DNA from: Alphaproteobacteria bacterium
GTDB taxonomy: Bacteria; Pseudomonadota; Alphaproteobacteria; UBA9655
Assembly (NCBI GenBank): GCA_020049895.1
Contig: JAGVLE010000029.1
Location: 1-40,882, forward strand
Length of the DNA stretch: 40,882 bases
Reading direction: 5' to 3'
The notes under the pieces were generated by a model. The model was not told the DNA's origin. It did not search any database and saw only the letters and a list, made by a program, of their open reading frames with translations. Made by a program: the position numbers and the translations under genes. Positions 1 to 11,582 of this stretch are shown piece by piece (position 1 is the first letter of the stretch; each line of letters starts with the position of its first letter).

Positions 1-13
1 CAACACGTGACAT
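1..13 (-). CDS. rplF: 50S ribosomal protein L6 (partial, first 4 codons)
   Basis: The first bases read on the minus strand as ATG TCA CGT GTT, that is M-S-R-V, which matches the usual start of L6 (MSRVGK). A Shine-Dalgarno-like AGGTGAG lies just upstream and overlaps the rpsH stop. In the spc operon rplF follows rpsH, so both position and sequence agree. The rest of the gene is outside the window. The identification rests on synteny plus four residues. Confidence 0.8.
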
Positions 14-23
14 TCTCTCTCAC

Positions 24-422
24 CTAAAATACATTGCAAAGAATTTCGCCGCCTACATTCAACTCCCGAGCCTTACCATCGGAAAGAATCCCTTTAGGCG
101 TTGAAAGGACGATGACCCCTAACCCATTATTAATGGGCTTAAGATCTTTTATTTTCGCATAAACCCGACGACCTGGTTTAGAAACACGTGTCAGCGTCTG
201 TATAACAGGCTGATTTTCATAATATTTCAACTCAATTGTAATCTGATCAATGCCTTCGGAGACTTTCCCCCGAGCATATCCTCTGATGTATCCTTCATCT
301 TTTAAGACTTCAAGGATATTCTCTCGAAGAGTTGATGCTGGAGAAGTAATGGTCGACTTTCTTGCTTTTTGACCATTCCGAATCCGAGTCAACATATCTC
401 CTATTGGATCTGAGAACGACAT
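24..422 (-). CDS. rpsH: 30S ribosomal protein S8
   Basis: S8 binds the central domain of 16S rRNA early in 30S assembly. The 132-residue protein starts MSFSDPIGDMLTRIRN and ends with the family signature: STPKGILS near residues 107-114, then NVGGEILCNVF at the C-terminus. Length is normal. A strong AGGAGG lies 5 nt before the ATG. It sits between rpsN and rplF in canonical spc order. In E. coli S8 represses this operon by binding its mRNA at the rplE region; I did not identify such a site here. Confidence 0.98.
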   Translation of the reverse strand: MSFSDPIGDMLTRIRNGQKARKSTITSPASTLRENILEVLKDEGYIRGYARGKVSEGIDQITIELKYYENQPVIQTLTRVSKPGRRVYAKIKDLKPINNGLGVIVLSTPKGILSDGKARELNVGGEILCNVF

Positions 423-430
423 TTTTCCTC

Positions 431-736
431 CTACCAGCTTGACTTTGTCATCCCAGGAATAAGCCCTGAAGATGCAAGTGCGCGCAACGCGATTCTTGAC
501 AATTTAAACTTACGATAAACACCACGGGGACGCCCAGAGAGCTCACACCGTAACCGCACACGACAAGGAGAGCTATTCCGTGGCAACTTTGCCAATTGAA
601 GTCGCGCTTTAAAGCACTCTTCAAGGGGAGCATCCTTATCGTTTGCAATTTCTTTCAACCGTTCGCGCCGTCCTGCATATTGCTTTACCATCTGCTCGCG
701 CCGGATATTCTTCTGAACTGAACTTACTTTAGCCAT
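431..736 (-). CDS. rpsN: 30S ribosomal protein S14
   Basis: S14 is a late-assembling protein of the 30S head. The 101-residue product is the long, zinc-free form: it lacks the paired CxxC motifs of the short form and carries the conserved [21 protein letters not shown] block near residues 61-81 and the terminal GMTKSSW. The start is supported by AGGAGA upstream of the ATG. It is 14 nt from rplE and 8 nt from rpsH, so co-transcription is expected. Confidence 0.98.
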   Translation of the reverse strand: MAKVSSVQKNIRREQMVKQYAGRRERLKEIANDKDAPLEECFKARLQLAKLPRNSSPCRVRLRCELSGRPRGVYRKFKLSRIALRALASSGLIPGMTKSSW

Positions 737-750
737 CTGTCTCTCCTACC

Positions 751-1299
751 CTATTTCTGTCCTGAAAAGGGCAAATTAAAACCCTTTAAAAGGGCAAGTG
801 CTTCCGCATCTGTGTGTGCTGTCGTAACGATGGTAATATCCATCCCTCGAATCTGATCTACCTTATCATAGTTGATTTCTGGAAAAATGATATGCTCCTT
901 TATGCCTAAAGAGTAATTTCCTCTTCCATCAAAGCTTTTTGGAGAAATCCCTCGAAAATCTCGTATCCGCGGCATTGCAATGGTCACTAAGCGATCCAGA
1001 AATTCATACATTCTGCTGCGTCGCAACGTGACTTTAAGTCCAATATTCATGCCTTCCCGCAACTTAAAGCCCGCGATAGAGTTCTTAGCTTTTGTGAGAA
1101 CTGGTTTTTGTCCTGCCAGTAAAGCCAATTCATCAACCACACCTTGCACTTTACGACTGTCGGTAATAGCTTCCCCTAAGCTCATATTAATAACAATTTT
1201 CTCAAGGCGAGGAGCTTGAAAAGGGTTCTTATACCCTATTTCCTTCATCAAGGTAGGCTTTACAACTTTTTCGTAGTGTTCTTTTAACCGTGCCATCAT
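751..1299 (-). CDS. rplE: 50S ribosomal protein L5
   Basis: L5 is part of the 5S rRNA-protein complex of the 50S central protuberance and contacts P-site tRNA. The 182-residue length is typical. Recognisable blocks are [15 protein letters not shown] (about 30-44), [16 protein letters not shown] (about 69-84), MPRIRDFRG (about 109-117) and the C-terminal [15 protein letters not shown]. Two ATGs are adjacent at the start. The AGG that overlaps the rplX stop codon is better spaced for the second (1296), which would give [10 protein letters not shown]. Translational coupling to rplX is likely. Confidence 0.97.
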   Translation of the reverse strand: MMARLKEHYEKVVKPTLMKEIGYKNPFQAPRLEKIVINMSLGEAITDSRKVQGVVDELALLAGQKPVLTKAKNSIAGFKLREGMNIGLKVTLRRSRMYEFLDRLVTIAMPRIRDFRGISPKSFDGRGNYSLGIKEHIIFPEINYDKVDQIRGMDITIVTTAHTDAEALALLKGFNLPFSGQK

Positions 1300-1304
1300 T
1301 TTAC

Positions 1305-1625
1305 CTATTCAATCGTCTCGCCAGAACGTTTTGCTACACGCACCTTACGACCATCCGTCAATGTTTTATATCCTACCCGTGTCGGCTTCTTAGATTTAGG
1401 GTCTATATGCGACACATTAGAAATATGAAGAGAGGCTTCCTTTTGAATAATTCCGCCTTCTTGTGTCATAGTTTGTTTCTGGTGCTTTTTTATAAGATTC
1501 ACACCCTGAACAATAACCCTATTTCTCTCTCGCAGCATCTTTAAGACTTGGCCAGACTTTCCTTTATCTTTACCCGCGATGACACAAACAGTGTCTCCCT
1601 TTTTGATACGAAATTTCTGGATCAT
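1305..1625 (-). CDS. rplX: 50S ribosomal protein L24
   Basis: L24 is one of two assembly-initiating 50S proteins and binds domain I of 23S rRNA near the exit tunnel. The 106-residue sequence opens with the KOW motif [22 protein letters not shown] (about 8-29) and contains the family block [15 protein letters not shown] (about 36-50). Its ATG overlaps the rplN stop by one base (TAATG), a classic coupling junction. Nothing unusual is seen. Confidence 0.97.
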   Translation of the reverse strand: MIQKFRIKKGDTVCVIAGKDKGKSGQVLKMLRERNRVIVQGVNLIKKHQKQTMTQEGGIIQKEASLHISNVSHIDPKSKKPTRVGYKTLTDGRKVRVAKRSGETIE

Positions 1626-1993
1626 TACAACACCTCCGGAGCTAAAGAAATAATTTTCATAAACTCTTTCGCCCTTAATTCACGGGTGACAGGACCAAAA
1701 ATACGTGTTCCTACAGGCTCTCCTTGAGCTGTCAACAAAACAGCCGCATTATCATCAAAACGAATAGAAGTTCCATCTATACGATGTATTTCTTTTGCCG
1801 TTCTCACAATAACAGCCCGGTGAACCGTTCCTTTTTTAACTTTTCCCCGTGGAATAGCATCCTTAACGGACACAACAATAACGTCCCCAATGGAGGCGCT
1901 TTTCCGCTTGGATCCACCTAAAACCTTGATGCACTGCACCCGGCGAGCCCCAGAATTATCGGCTACCTTAAGGTTGGTTTGCATCTGAATCAT
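1625..1993 (-). CDS. rplN: 50S ribosomal protein L14
   Basis: L14 sits at the subunit interface near the factor-binding site. The 122 residues are highly conserved: [27 protein letters not shown] at the N-terminus, [20 protein letters not shown] (about 37-56) and [24 protein letters not shown] at the end. Length is exactly the bacterial norm. It is the first gene of the spc half of the cluster, and no separate promoter was identified in the 41-nt gap to rpsQ. Confidence 0.98.
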   Translation of the reverse strand: MIQMQTNLKVADNSGARRVQCIKVLGGSKRKSASIGDVIVVSVKDAIPRGKVKKGTVHRAVIVRTAKEIHRIDGTSIRFDDNAAVLLTAQGEPVGTRIFGPVTRELRAKEFMKIISLAPEVL

Positions 1994-2034
1994 TACTTCA
2001 TTCCTTTCTTAACCGCAGTAAGAAACACCAAGGC

Positions 2035-2280
2035 CTAGGCCTTCTCTTGTTCCTGTTCTACAACACTCCATGTCTTGCTTTTTGAGTAAGGTTTACATTC
2101 CTGAATGCTTACCTCATCCCCCTCTTTAAAGTGATTCAACTCATCATGAGCTGCATACTTTTTAGAGCGGGTAATAAATTTACGGTAGAGAGGGTGCTTT
2201 ACGCGACGCTCAACCTTAACCGTAATTGTTTTATCACACTTTGCGCTAACAACCGTTCCTTTTAAAACACGTTTTGGCAT
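2035..2280 (-). CDS. rpsQ: 30S ribosomal protein S17
   Basis: S17 is a primary 16S rRNA-binding protein of the 30S body with an OB fold. The 81-residue protein carries the family pattern [25 protein letters not shown] (about 8-32), followed by [27 protein letters not shown]. The C-terminal VVEQEQEKA tail is slightly longer than in some orthologues and acidic. It follows rpmC by 10 nt in canonical S10 operon order. Confidence 0.97.
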   Translation of the reverse strand: MPKRVLKGTVVSAKCDKTITVKVERRVKHPLYRKFITRSKKYAAHDELNHFKEGDEVSIQECKPYSKSKTWSVVEQEQEKA

Positions 2281-2290
2281 TCCTAACTCC

Positions 2291-2485
2291 TCAATGTACC
2301 GCAGAACGTTGATTTAGCAACGTTTTAATGCGAGCAATGGTACGACGCGCTACACGAAATTGATGGGTTTTTTCCACTTGTCCGGTCACCCGTTGGAAGC
2401 GAAGTCCCATTACTTCTTTTCGCAGTTCGACAACTTTTGTCTTTAATCCTGCGTCATCCATTTGCTTAATATCTATCCACTTCAT
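2291..2485 (-). CDS. rpmC: 50S ribosomal protein L29
   Basis: L29 lies beside the nascent peptide exit tunnel next to L23, where trigger factor and SRP dock. The small 64-residue two-helix protein shows the expected [41 protein letters not shown] pattern from about residue 21. Its ATG overlaps the rplP stop by one base (TAATG), so translation of the two is probably coupled. Confidence 0.95.
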   Translation of the reverse strand: MKWIDIKQMDDAGLKTKVVELRKEVMGLRFQRVTGQVEKTHQFRVARRTIARIKTLLNQRSAVH

Positions 2486-2907
2486 TACTCAATTCCTCTT
2501 GTTTCACGAGAAATAAACTTTGTAGCCAAAGGCAGTTTTGCCGCTGCTAATGCAAAGGCTTCTCGTGCAAGCTCTTCTGGTACTCCATCAAGCTCAAACA
2601 TAATCCGTCCAGGATGAACCCGGCAGGCCCAGAACTCTACTGATCCTTTTCCGCTACCCATCCGAACTTCCGCAGGCTTCCGAGAAACGGGCACATCCGG
2701 GAAAATTCGAATCCACACGCGGCCAATTCTCTTAATATGACGGGTAATAGCCCGTCGAGCTGCTTCAATCTGACGCGATGTCACTCGCTCGGGAGCAATA
2801 GCCTTAAGGCCAAAAGCACCGAAATTCAAGCGAGACCCACCCTTTGCATTCCCATGAATGCGCCCTTTAAAGGCTTTTCTGAACTTTGTTTTCTTAGGGG
2901 CTAACAT
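2485..2907 (-). CDS. rplP: 50S ribosomal protein L16
   Basis: L16 shapes the A-site tRNA region and is needed for peptidyl transfer. The 140-residue sequence begins [30 protein letters not shown] and includes [31 protein letters not shown] (about 63-93) and [10 protein letters not shown]. The Arg in [12 protein letters not shown] is the position hydroxylated by YcfD in some bacteria; no statement can be made about that here. Position between rpsC and rpmC is canonical. Confidence 0.98.
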   Translation of the reverse strand: MLAPKKTKFRKAFKGRIHGNAKGGSRLNFGAFGLKAIAPERVTSRQIEAARRAITRHIKRIGRVWIRIFPDVPVSRKPAEVRMGSGKGSVEFWACRVHPGRIMFELDGVPEELAREAFALAAAKLPLATKFISRETRGIE

Positions 2908-2920
2908 GGCTCACCAATCC

Positions 2921-3607
2921 TTAACTTTCTGTCCGGTTGACTGTATGAAGGGCACTACGCTTATCAAAAGCCATAGGGTCATGCTCCATAATCTCACCTT
3001 TATAAATCCAAACCTTTATACCAATGGTTCCATAAGTGGTCTTAGACGTAGCTTCGCCGTAATCAATGTCAGCTCGCAAGCTGTGGAGAGGCACTTGACC
3101 TTCTCTGTACCATTCCATACGGGCAATTTCAGATCCACCAAGGCGTCCACTGACGTTGACACGAATTCCTTTTGCTCCCAGCTTCATAGCCGCTTGAATC
3201 GCTCGCTTCATAGCTCTACGGAAAGTCACGCGACGCTCAAGCTGCTGAGCAATGGATTCTGCCGCTAGCGTTGCATCCAACTCAGGCTTGCGAATCTCTA
3301 AAATATTTAAACTTACATCTGTGCCAACGATTTTGGAAAGCTCAGACTTTAATTTTTCAATATCCGCGCCTTTTTTTCCGATTACAATACCTGGACGAGC
3401 CGTATGAATTGTAATGCGAGCTTTTTTAGCTGGCCTTTCAATCACAATTTTAGACACACCTGCTTGAGAAAGCTTATCGTGAATATATTTTCTTAACTTC
3501 AAATCTTGATGAAGAAGATTTCCATACTCATGATGCGCAAACCAACGAGAATCCCACGTCCGGTTAATTCCAAGGCGCAAACCTATCGGATTGACTTTTT
3601 GACCCAT
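2921..3607 (-). CDS. rpsC: 30S ribosomal protein S3
   Basis: S3 forms part of the mRNA entry channel and its helicase site. The 228 residues start [24 protein letters not shown]. They include the KH domain core [14 protein letters not shown] (about 74-87), and later [23 protein letters not shown] and [13 protein letters not shown]. Its ATG overlaps the rplV stop (TAATG). Length is at the usual alphaproteobacterial value without a long C-terminal tail. Confidence 0.98.
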   Translation of the reverse strand: MGQKVNPIGLRLGINRTWDSRWFAHHEYGNLLHQDLKLRKYIHDKLSQAGVSKIVIERPAKKARITIHTARPGIVIGKKGADIEKLKSELSKIVGTDVSLNILEIRKPELDATLAAESIAQQLERRVTFRRAMKRAIQAAMKLGAKGIRVNVSGRLGGSEIARMEWYREGQVPLHSLRADIDYGEATSKTTYGTIGIKVWIYKGEIMEHDPMAFDKRSALHTVNRTES

Positions 3608-3987
3608 TATGCAACGTCTCCAACTTCACTTACAATGATACGAAGATTGCTGAAGGGCTTTACAATCTGCCCTCTCCGGCTTCGTCCTTTAATATCTAAC
3701 CGCTTCATCGACAGGGACTTTCCAACGGTTGCTTCGGATACATAGAGATTGTCTATGTCGAGACCGTGATTATTCTCCGCATTAGCGATGGCGGACAATA
3801 GCGTCTTTTTGACATCAATTGCAATTCTTTTTGGAGAAAAAGTCAATTCATTAAGAGCTTTGCTTACATGCTTGCCTCTAATCATCTGTGCAACAAGGTT
3901 AAGCTTGCGAGGGCTCACGCGTATTGTACGCAAATTTGCCATTGCTGAATCTTCGGGAAGTTGCCGTGGTGTTTTTGACTTTGACAT
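3607..3987 (-). CDS. rplV: 50S ribosomal protein L22
   Basis: L22 contributes the beta-hairpin that lines the exit tunnel constriction. The 126-residue protein shows [32 protein letters not shown] and the hairpin/tail block [30 protein letters not shown]. The N-terminal about 15 residues ([15 protein letters not shown]) precede the usual core start and may be a small extension. It is 2 nt from rpsS. Confidence 0.97.
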   Translation of the reverse strand: MSKSKTPRQLPEDSAMANLRTIRVSPRKLNLVAQMIRGKHVSKALNELTFSPKRIAIDVKKTLLSAIANAENNHGLDIDNLYVSEATVGKSLSMKRLDIKGRSRRGQIVKPFSNLRIIVSEVGDVA

Positions 3988-3989
3988 GC

Positions 3990-4268
3990 CTATCCTCTTT
4001 TCGCCTTCTTATCCCCAGAATGCCCATGATAGGTGCGAGTTGGGGAAAATTCTCCAAACTTGTGCCCTACCATGTTTTCGGTAACAAGCACAGGAATAAA
4101 TTTTTGTCCGTTATGGACTCCAAAAGTAAGCCCTACAAATTGAGGCAAAATGGTAGACCTGCGGGACCATGATTTAATGACTTCTTTACGACCCGATTCA
4201 CGACTCGCATCTGCTTTCTTAAGCAGATACCCATCCACAAACGGTCCTTTCCAAATTGAACGTGCCAT
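3990..4268 (-). CDS. rpsS: 30S ribosomal protein S19
   Basis: S19 is a 30S head protein close to the A-site finger and to the bridge with the 50S. All hallmark segments are present in 92 residues: [49 protein letters not shown] and [25 protein letters not shown]. Length is typical. It lies between rplB and rplV as expected. Confidence 0.98.
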   Translation of the reverse strand: MARSIWKGPFVDGYLLKKADASRESGRKEVIKSWSRRSTILPQFVGLTFGVHNGQKFIPVLVTENMVGHKFGEFSPTRTYHGHSGDKKAKRG

Positions 4269-4295
4269 GATGCTCTCTATTCCTCTTTACTACTC

Positions 4296-5120
4296 TTATT
4301 TCCGACGTCGAATAATTTGGCTCGTTGAAGCCTTTTTCTTATTACGCGTCTTCTTACCTTTTGTTTTCTTACCCCACGGTGTACATGGATGGCGTCCTCC
4401 AGAGGTACGTCCTTCACCACCACCATGAGGGTGATCAATTGGGTTCATCGCTACACCACGCACTGTTGGACGTACGCCCATCCAGCGTTTCCGCCCAGCT
4501 TTTGCCAGGTTAATGTTCTTTTGGTCTGGGTTAGACAACGCGCCAACTGTTGCCATGCATTCACTGCTAATTTTACGAAGCTCTCCCGAAGCTAATTTTA
4601 AAATAGCAGCTGGTCCATCACGGCCCACCAATTGGATGTATGTCCCTGCAGAGCGCGCCAGCTGGCCGCCTTTCCCAGGCTTCATTTCCACATTGTGCAC
4701 AATAGTTCCCACAGGCATATTCTTCAATGGCATAGCGTTGCCAGGCTTAATATCTGCTTTTTCGCCAGAAATCACCTGATCTCCAACACCTAAGCGTTGT
4801 GGCGCCAAAATATAAGAAAGCTCACCATCCGCATACTTCAAAAGCGCAATAAAGGCTGTCCGATTAGGATCATATTCCAAACGCTCAACTGTTGCAGCTA
4901 CATCCCATTTTTTGCGTTTAAAATCAATAAGCCGGTAGCGTTTCTTATGTCCGCCCCCAATGTGAAAGGTTGTAATACGTCCATTGTTATTCCGTCCTCC
5001 CGTTTTCTTGAGGCCTTCCGTCAAAGCTTTGACAGGTGCGCCCTTCCATAAGGCGCTACGGTCTATAAGAATCAGCCCTCGTTGAGAGGACGTTACGGGT
5101 TTATAATGCTTCAAACTCAT
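4296..5120 (-). CDS. rplB: 50S ribosomal protein L2
   Basis: L2 is a core 23S rRNA-binding protein needed for subunit association and peptidyl transferase function. The 274-residue sequence ends with the signature [36 protein letters not shown]; the DHPHGGGEG segment contains the conserved His implicated in activity. The basic tail [19 protein letters not shown] is normal. It lies 2 nt from rplW. Confidence 0.98.
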   Translation of the reverse strand: MSLKHYKPVTSSQRGLILIDRSALWKGAPVKALTEGLKKTGGRNNNGRITTFHIGGGHKKRYRLIDFKRKKWDVAATVERLEYDPNRTAFIALLKYADGELSYILAPQRLGVGDQVISGEKADIKPGNAMPLKNMPVGTIVHNVEMKPGKGGQLARSAGTYIQLVGRDGPAAILKLASGELRKISSECMATVGALSNPDQKNINLAKAGRKRWMGVRPTVRGVAMNPIDHPHGGGEGRTSGGRHPCTPWGKKTKGKKTRNKKKASTSQIIRRRK

Positions 5121-5122
5121 CT

Positions 5123-5431
5123 TTATAATCCTGATGCAATGTCGATTGAATGGCCTTTTTCCAAGGTCACCACAGCTTTTTTACGGTCAGATCGTTGACC
5201 AGTAATTCCTTTAAAACGCTTTTGTTTTCCTTTAACGCGAAGCGTATTAACAGCAGTCACTTTCACTTTAAAAAGGCTTTCGACAGCCGTTTTAATTTCA
5301 GGTTTCGTTGCATCAAGCGCTACATTAAAAGTCACCTTATTATACTCAGTGAGACTTGTGGATTTCTCCGTCACAACTGGTGAGGTAATAATCTTGTAAA
5401 GCTTTTCATTAGCTACGCGTATATTACTCAT
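5123..5431 (-). CDS. rplW: 50S ribosomal protein L23
   Basis: L23 is at the tunnel exit and is the main ribosomal docking site for trigger factor and SRP. The 102 residues show [61 protein letters not shown], the complete family core. Its ATG overlaps the rplD stop in an ATGA junction (4 nt), consistent with reinitiation coupling. Confidence 0.97.
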   Translation of the reverse strand: MSNIRVANEKLYKIITSPVVTEKSTSLTEYNKVTFNVALDATKPEIKTAVESLFKVKVTAVNTLRVKGKQKRFKGITGQRSDRKKAVVTLEKGHSIDIASGL

Positions 5432-6048
5432 TTTAGCCTGCTTTCTAAATTTTCAATTGCGGCTTTCGTCAAAACCAAGTGCTCATGGCGTAAAATGTCA
5501 TAAACATTAATTCCTTGTTGCGGCAACACATCTACAAGAGGAAGATTTGCTGCTGTACGCGCAAAATCTTTATTCACTTCAGCCCCATCAATAATAAGAA
5601 CTGAACGCAACCCCAACGCCTCAAACTTTGCTTTAAGATCTTTTGTCTTTGTCGTGCCTGTATCTAAAGTATCAACAATCAAGAGCTGGCCTTCAGCAAC
5701 TTTGCTGGAAAGAGCAGTCCTCAACGCAAGTTGACGTACTTTTCTGGGGAGCTGATATCCATGATCACGAGGAAGAGGTCCGAAAATAACGGCGCCTCCA
5801 CGGAATTGAGGTGATCTCAAACTTCCTTGACGCGCACGTCCCGTTCCCTTTTGACGCCAAGGTTTACGTGTTGTTCCACTAATCTCGCTAATGCCTTTTG
5901 TAGAATGCGTTCCAGCCCGGCGCTTTGCAAGCTGCCAATGAACCATACGTGCCAAAATATCTGACCGCACAGGAGCAGAAAATATCTCAGGAGTAAGCTG
6001 GACTTCCCCTACTTTTTTATTATCAAAATTTCGAATTTCGTACTTCAT
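5428..6048 (-). CDS. rplD: 50S ribosomal protein L4
   Basis: L4 has a globular rRNA-binding domain and an extended loop that reaches the exit tunnel. The 206-residue protein has the loop sequence [46 protein letters not shown] (about 46-91) and a C-terminal [18 protein letters not shown]. In E. coli L4 autoregulates the S10 operon from the rpsJ leader. Here rpsJ is directly downstream of tuf with only 63 nt between, so that mechanism is not evident. Confidence 0.97.
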   Translation of the reverse strand: MKYEIRNFDNKKVGEVQLTPEIFSAPVRSDILARMVHWQLAKRRAGTHSTKGISEISGTTRKPWRQKGTGRARQGSLRSPQFRGGAVIFGPLPRDHGYQLPRKVRQLALRTALSSKVAEGQLLIVDTLDTGTTKTKDLKAKFEALGLRSVLIIDGAEVNKDFARTAANLPLVDVLPQQGINVYDILRHEHLVLTKAAIENLESRLK

Positions 6049-6049
6049 C

Positions 6050-6841
6050 TTACTCTTCTTCCTTCACAGAAGGGGTTTCTACAAAGACTTCTTCAGCTGG
6101 CGTCTCTGAAACAGAAACTTCCTCAAGGGAAACTTCTTCAACAGAAACTGAGGCTGCTTTTGTCTTATCGTTCAGCAAACCCGCAGGATAAGGGAGGTTT
6201 TTCGGAGCGACTTTCTTAACCGCGTCCCGAATCAACACATATCCCCCTGGATTTCCAGGAATGGCTCCGCGAATGGCCAACAAACCACGCTCAACATCTT
6301 TTAGTACAACTTCTAGATTTTGAATAGTCACTTGCTCCGCACCAAGATGACCGGCCATTTTCTTGCCTTTAAAGGTTCTACCAGGATCTTGTCGTTGACC
6401 TGTTGACCCAAGGCTTCTGTGAGAAACCGACACACCGTGGCTGGCCCGTAAGCCGCCAAAATTATGACGCTTCATACCACCAGCAAAACCTTTACCAATG
6501 GAGACTCCCGTCACATCCACGTATTGCCATTCAAGGAAGTGATCCACAGACAATGTATCGCCTTGGTTTAACAAAGCATCCTCAGCAACCCGAAACTCAA
6601 CAAGCTTCCGCTTTGGCTCAACTTTTGCTTTTGCAAAGTGCCCTCGCATCGCTTTTGTTGTACGGCTTGCTTTTGCAACACCCACGCCTAGCTGTATGGC
6701 TGCATAACCATCTTTTTCAGGGGTCTTGGTACTAACAACTTGACAGGCCTCTATCTTCACCAAGGTCACAGGAATATGCTCTCCCTTGGCGGTTAAAAGG
6801 CGGGTCATCCCCAATTTTTCAGCGATCAAACCTGTTCGCAT
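6050..6841 (-). CDS. rplC: 50S ribosomal protein L3 with acidic C-terminal tail
   Basis: L3 initiates 50S assembly and reaches toward the peptidyl transferase centre. The start is placed at the ATG giving [14 protein letters not shown], the conserved N-terminus, with TAGGA upstream. An in-frame ATG at 6871 would add 10 residues and overlap rpsJ. The core [49 protein letters not shown] is intact and includes the Gln methylated by PrmB in E. coli. After PYPAGLL the protein carries about 40 extra acidic residues built from repeating V-S-x-E-E-V units. Acidic tails on L3 are known in alphaproteobacteria. Confidence 0.97.
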   Translation of the reverse strand: MRTGLIAEKLGMTRLLTAKGEHIPVTLVKIEACQVVSTKTPEKDGYAAIQLGVGVAKASRTTKAMRGHFAKAKVEPKRKLVEFRVAEDALLNQGDTLSVDHFLEWQYVDVTGVSIGKGFAGGMKRHNFGGLRASHGVSVSHRSLGSTGQRQDPGRTFKGKKMAGHLGAEQVTIQNLEVVLKDVERGLLAIRGAIPGNPGGYVLIRDAVKKVAPKNLPYPAGLLNDKTKAASVSVEEVSLEEVSVSETPAEEVFVETPSVKEEE

Positions 6842-6851
6842 TTGTCTATTC

Positions 6852-7163
6852 CTAGAGTTTAATTTCAACATCTACACCTGCCGGCAAATCAAGCTTCATC
6901 AAAGCATCTACCGTTTGAGGTGACCATTCCGTAATATCTAAAAGTCTTTTATGGGTGCGCATTTCAAATTGCTCCCGAGACTTTTTATCAATATGTGGCG
7001 AGCGCAAAACCGTATATTTCTCAATATCAGTCGGCAGAGGAATAGGTCCACAAACTTTGGCCCCTGTCCTTTTCGCTGTATTGACAATCTCGCTCGTCGA
7101 CTGATCTAAGATACGATAATCATAGGCCCGAAGACGTATGCGTATATTTTGGCTTTCACTCAT
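6852..7163 (-). CDS. rpsJ: 30S ribosomal protein S10
   Basis: S10 works in the 30S head and, as NusE, in transcription antitermination with NusB. The 103-residue protein has [38 protein letters not shown] near the start and [34 protein letters not shown] at the end. It is preceded by GAGGAAAAG before the ATG. The gap to tuf contains a long stem-loop (see separate entry). Confidence 0.98.
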   Translation of the reverse strand: MSESQNIRIRLRAYDYRILDQSTSEIVNTAKRTGAKVCGPIPLPTDIEKYTVLRSPHIDKKSREQFEMRTHKRLLDITEWSPQTVDALMKLDLPAGVDVEIKL

Positions 7164-7177
7164 CTTTTCCTCTTTTA

Positions 7178-7219
7178 GGTTTACGGGGAACTAGAGAGAG
7201 TCCCTAATTCCCACAAACC
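7178..7219 (-). other. Stem-loop between tuf and rpsJ
   Basis: On the minus strand, 7 nt after the tuf stop, GGTTTGTGGGAA can pair with TTCCCCGTAAACC across a 17-nt loop. The stem is about 12 bp with two wobbles and one bulge. No U-tract follows; the next bases lead into the rpsJ ribosome binding site. It is therefore more likely a processing, attenuation or mRNA-stability element between the str and S10 parts than a full terminator. Function is inferred. Confidence 0.5.
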
Positions 7220-7226
7220 TTTTTCC

Positions 7227-8417
<1,191 letters not shown>

Positions 8418-8429
8418 GTCTCTTCTCCT

Positions 8430-10505
8430 CTAGGCGTATTTAGATTTTACTTCCTCAGCGATATGCTGGGGAACTTGCTCATAGCGGTCAAACTGCATCG
8501 TAAATTGGGCACGTCCTTGGCTCATAGACCTCAATGTATTGACATAGCCAAACATAGAGGCAAGAGGCACAAACGCATCTACAACACGGGCATTCCCACG
8601 TTGATCCATACCTGACACCTGACCACGGCGACTATTTAAGTCACCAATAATATCTCCCATATACTCCTCTGGCGTCACAACTTCAACCTTCATGATTGGC
8701 TCGAGGAGTTTTGGATCCGCTTTAGGAATCCCTTCACGGAACGCTGCACGCGCTGCAATTTCAAACGCAAGCACGCTTGAGTCCACATCATGGTAAGCAC
8801 CATCAAAAAGAGTTACCTTATAATTAATCATCGGGAACCCAGCAATAACACCGTTACCACTTGCTTGCAAAAGACCTTTTTCAACACCAGGGATATATTC
8901 TTTAGGAACAGAGCCTCCCACAATCGCATTCACGAAAGAGTAAGCTTCCCCAGGCTCTACAGGCTCAAAACGCAATTTAATTCGCGCAAATTGACCAGAA
9001 CCTCCCGTTTGCTTCTTATGAACATAATCAACTTCTGCTTTTTTGGTAATGGTTTCACGGTAAGCTACCTGAGGAGCCCCCACATTAGCTTCCACTTTAA
9101 ATTCACGTCGCATGCGATCAACGATGATATCGAGATGAAGCTCTCCCATTCCTTTAATAATCGTCTGTCCTGATTCAATATCACTAGCCACTCGGAAAGA
9201 AGGATCTTCAGAAGCAAGACGCGCAAGCGCAAGCCCCATTTTTTCTTGATCTGCCTTTGTTTTAGGCTCAACCGCAACTTCAATCACAGGCTCAGGGAAA
9301 ATCATTCTCTCGAGAACAATAGATTTAACTGGGTCACAAATCGTATCGCCCGTTGTTGTATTTTTTAATCCACACAACGCCACGATATCACCCGTACGAG
9401 CTTCCTTAATATCTTCGCGAGAGTTTGCATGCATCAAAAGCATCCGCCCTACCCGCTCTCTTTCATCTTTAATAGAATTCAAGATATAAGAACCGGCATT
9501 CAAAACGCCTGAATAAACGCGGACGAAAGTTAAAGATCCCACGAAAGGATCTGTCATAATTTTGAAGGCAAGACCAGAGAATGGCTCATCATCAGAAGGA
9601 TTGCGAACAAGCTCTTTCTCTCCATCCACAGATTCCCCGTTTACAGCCCCAATATCAAGCGGAGAAGGGAGAAAATCAACAACCGCATCTAGCAACGGCT
9701 GAACCCCCTTATTTTTAAAGGCAGACCCACACAAAACGGGAACAAATTGAGCGGTCACAGTCCCTTTACGGATACATTTCTTTAATGTCGCAACATCAGG
9801 CTCAGTTCCAGCAAGATAGGCTTCTAGAGCTACATCATCTTGCTCAACCGCCGCCTCGACAAGGCGTGAACGGTAATCTGTTGCTTGCGCCAAAAGATCC
9901 GCAGGAATGTCTTCAAGAACATACTCTGCACCCATAGCCTCGTCTTTCCAACGAACGGCTTTCATTTGGATGAGATCCACAAGACCCACAAACTCAGCTT
10001 CTGAACCAATAGGCAAATGAAGCACGAGAGGTGTTGCCCCCAAGCGATCAACAATCATATCAACCGTACGAAAGAAGTTTGCTCCGGTACGATCCATTTT
10101 ATTGACAAAGCAAATCCGAGGAACACTATATTTGTCAGCTTGACGCCACACAGTTTCAGACTGAGGCTCAACGCCGGCCACACTGTCAAAAACAGCAACA
10201 GCTCCATCGAGAACGCGCAAAGAGCGCTCTACCTCAATGGTAAAATCCACGTGACCAGGGGTATCGATAATATTAATACGATGATCATTCCAGAAACAAG
10301 TCGTCGCCGCAGAAGTAATCGTGATTCCACGCTCTTGCTCTTGCTCCATCCAATCCATGGTGGCTGCGCCTTCATGAACTTCACCAATCTTGTGAGATTT
10401 TCCCGTATAGAAAAGAACACGCTCGGTTGTCGTTGTCTTGCCCGCATCAATGTGGGCCATAATTCCTATATTACGGTAATTCTGAAGAGGAGTTTGACGT
10501 GTCAT
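8430..10505 (-). CDS. fusA: Elongation factor G
   Basis: EF-G is the GTPase that drives translocation and, with RRF, ribosome recycling. The 691-residue length matches alphaproteobacterial EF-G. The G1 motif AHIDAGKT is at 17-24, followed by [14 protein letters not shown] (switch I), DTPGHVDF (G3) and [10 protein letters not shown] (G4). Domain IV/V signatures [14 protein letters not shown] and [26 protein letters not shown] are intact. Gene order rpsL-rpsG-fusA-tuf is canonical. No second fusA is seen in this window. Confidence 0.99.
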   Translation of the reverse strand: MTRQTPLQNYRNIGIMAHIDAGKTTTTERVLFYTGKSHKIGEVHEGAATMDWMEQEQERGITITSAATTCFWNDHRINIIDTPGHVDFTIEVERSLRVLDGAVAVFDSVAGVEPQSETVWRQADKYSVPRICFVNKMDRTGANFFRTVDMIVDRLGATPLVLHLPIGSEAEFVGLVDLIQMKAVRWKDEAMGAEYVLEDIPADLLAQATDYRSRLVEAAVEQDDVALEAYLAGTEPDVATLKKCIRKGTVTAQFVPVLCGSAFKNKGVQPLLDAVVDFLPSPLDIGAVNGESVDGEKELVRNPSDDEPFSGLAFKIMTDPFVGSLTFVRVYSGVLNAGSYILNSIKDERERVGRMLLMHANSREDIKEARTGDIVALCGLKNTTTGDTICDPVKSIVLERMIFPEPVIEVAVEPKTKADQEKMGLALARLASEDPSFRVASDIESGQTIIKGMGELHLDIIVDRMRREFKVEANVGAPQVAYRETITKKAEVDYVHKKQTGGSGQFARIKLRFEPVEPGEAYSFVNAIVGGSVPKEYIPGVEKGLLQASGNGVIAGFPMINYKVTLFDGAYHDVDSSVLAFEIAARAAFREGIPKADPKLLEPIMKVEVVTPEEYMGDIIGDLNSRRGQVSGMDQRGNARVVDAFVPLASMFGYVNTLRSMSQGRAQFTMQFDRYEQVPQHIAEEVKSKYA

Positions 10506-10518
10506 TTACCTTAATACC

Positions 10519-11001
<483 letters not shown>

Positions 11002-11373
11002 TTACTTTGGACGCTTTGCGCCGTACTTGGAACGACGCTGACGACGCTTTTGAACGCCCTGCGTATCCAAGGTTCCACGAATAATATGATACCGCACACC
11101 CGGCAAGTCGCGCACGCGACCACCACGAATCAGCACAACTGAGTGCTCTTGAAGGTTATGACCCTCACCAGGAATATATCCTGTGACTTCATATCCATTG
11201 GTCAGACGTATACGGGCAACCTTACGCAAAGCCGAGTTTGGCTTTTTTGGGGTCTTGGTCATCACTCGCGTACATACGCCTCGCTTCTGCGGATTGTTTT
11301 GCAGCGCAGGAGACGTATTGCGAACTTCCTTGTTCTGCCGTGGCTTTCTGATCAACTGGTTAATTGTCGGCAT
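11002..11373 (-). CDS. rpsL: 30S ribosomal protein S12 with Arg88
   Basis: S12 sits at the decoding centre and controls accuracy. The 123-residue protein has [20 protein letters not shown] with Lys43 intact, [19 protein letters not shown], then Arg (codon CGC) at residue 88, then [19 protein letters not shown]. Most bacteria have Lys at 88 (RGGRVKDLPG). Lys88Arg is a known streptomycin-resistance substitution, for example in Mycobacterium tuberculosis. This is the first gene of the operon, downstream of a promoter at 11583-11611. Confidence 0.98.
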   Translation of the reverse strand: MPTINQLIRKPRQNKEVRNTSPALQNNPQKRGVCTRVMTKTPKKPNSALRKVARIRLTNGYEVTGYIPGEGHNLQEHSVVLIRGGRVRDLPGVRYHIIRGTLDTQGVQKRRQRRSKYGAKRPK

Positions 11374-11576
11374 TAAAAGCTTTTCCTTTCACATTCATAC
11401 CTTACATCACATATTTGCCCTAAATTTCCCGCCCACACAGCTGAAATTCAGAATGCCTCCAAAGAGTGAGTATTTTCTAGCCAATCTTTTGAGCTGCGTC
11501 TATAGCAGAAATCAAGATTATGCGAGAAAATTTTTTCTTCGCCCTTGAAAAGCTATACCGCCAGCGCATCTATGAC
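11374..11576 (-). promoter_or_regulatory. Leader of the str operon, about 200 nt
   Basis: From the predicted start site near 11576 to the rpsL ATG is about 200 nt without any credible ORF. It contains a small AT-rich hairpin at 11522-11542 (GCGA/TCGC plus GAAAA/TTTTC arms with one bulged A). Just before rpsL the bases AAAGGAAAAG supply a ribosome binding site. A leader of this length could carry control signals, but none was recognised. Confidence 0.5.
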
Positions 11577-11582
11577 GGGCAA

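Noticed and set aside
6841-6871. Longer rplC start overlapping rpsJ
   Set aside because: The conserved L3 N-terminus is [14 protein letters not shown] at 6841 with its own ribosome binding site.
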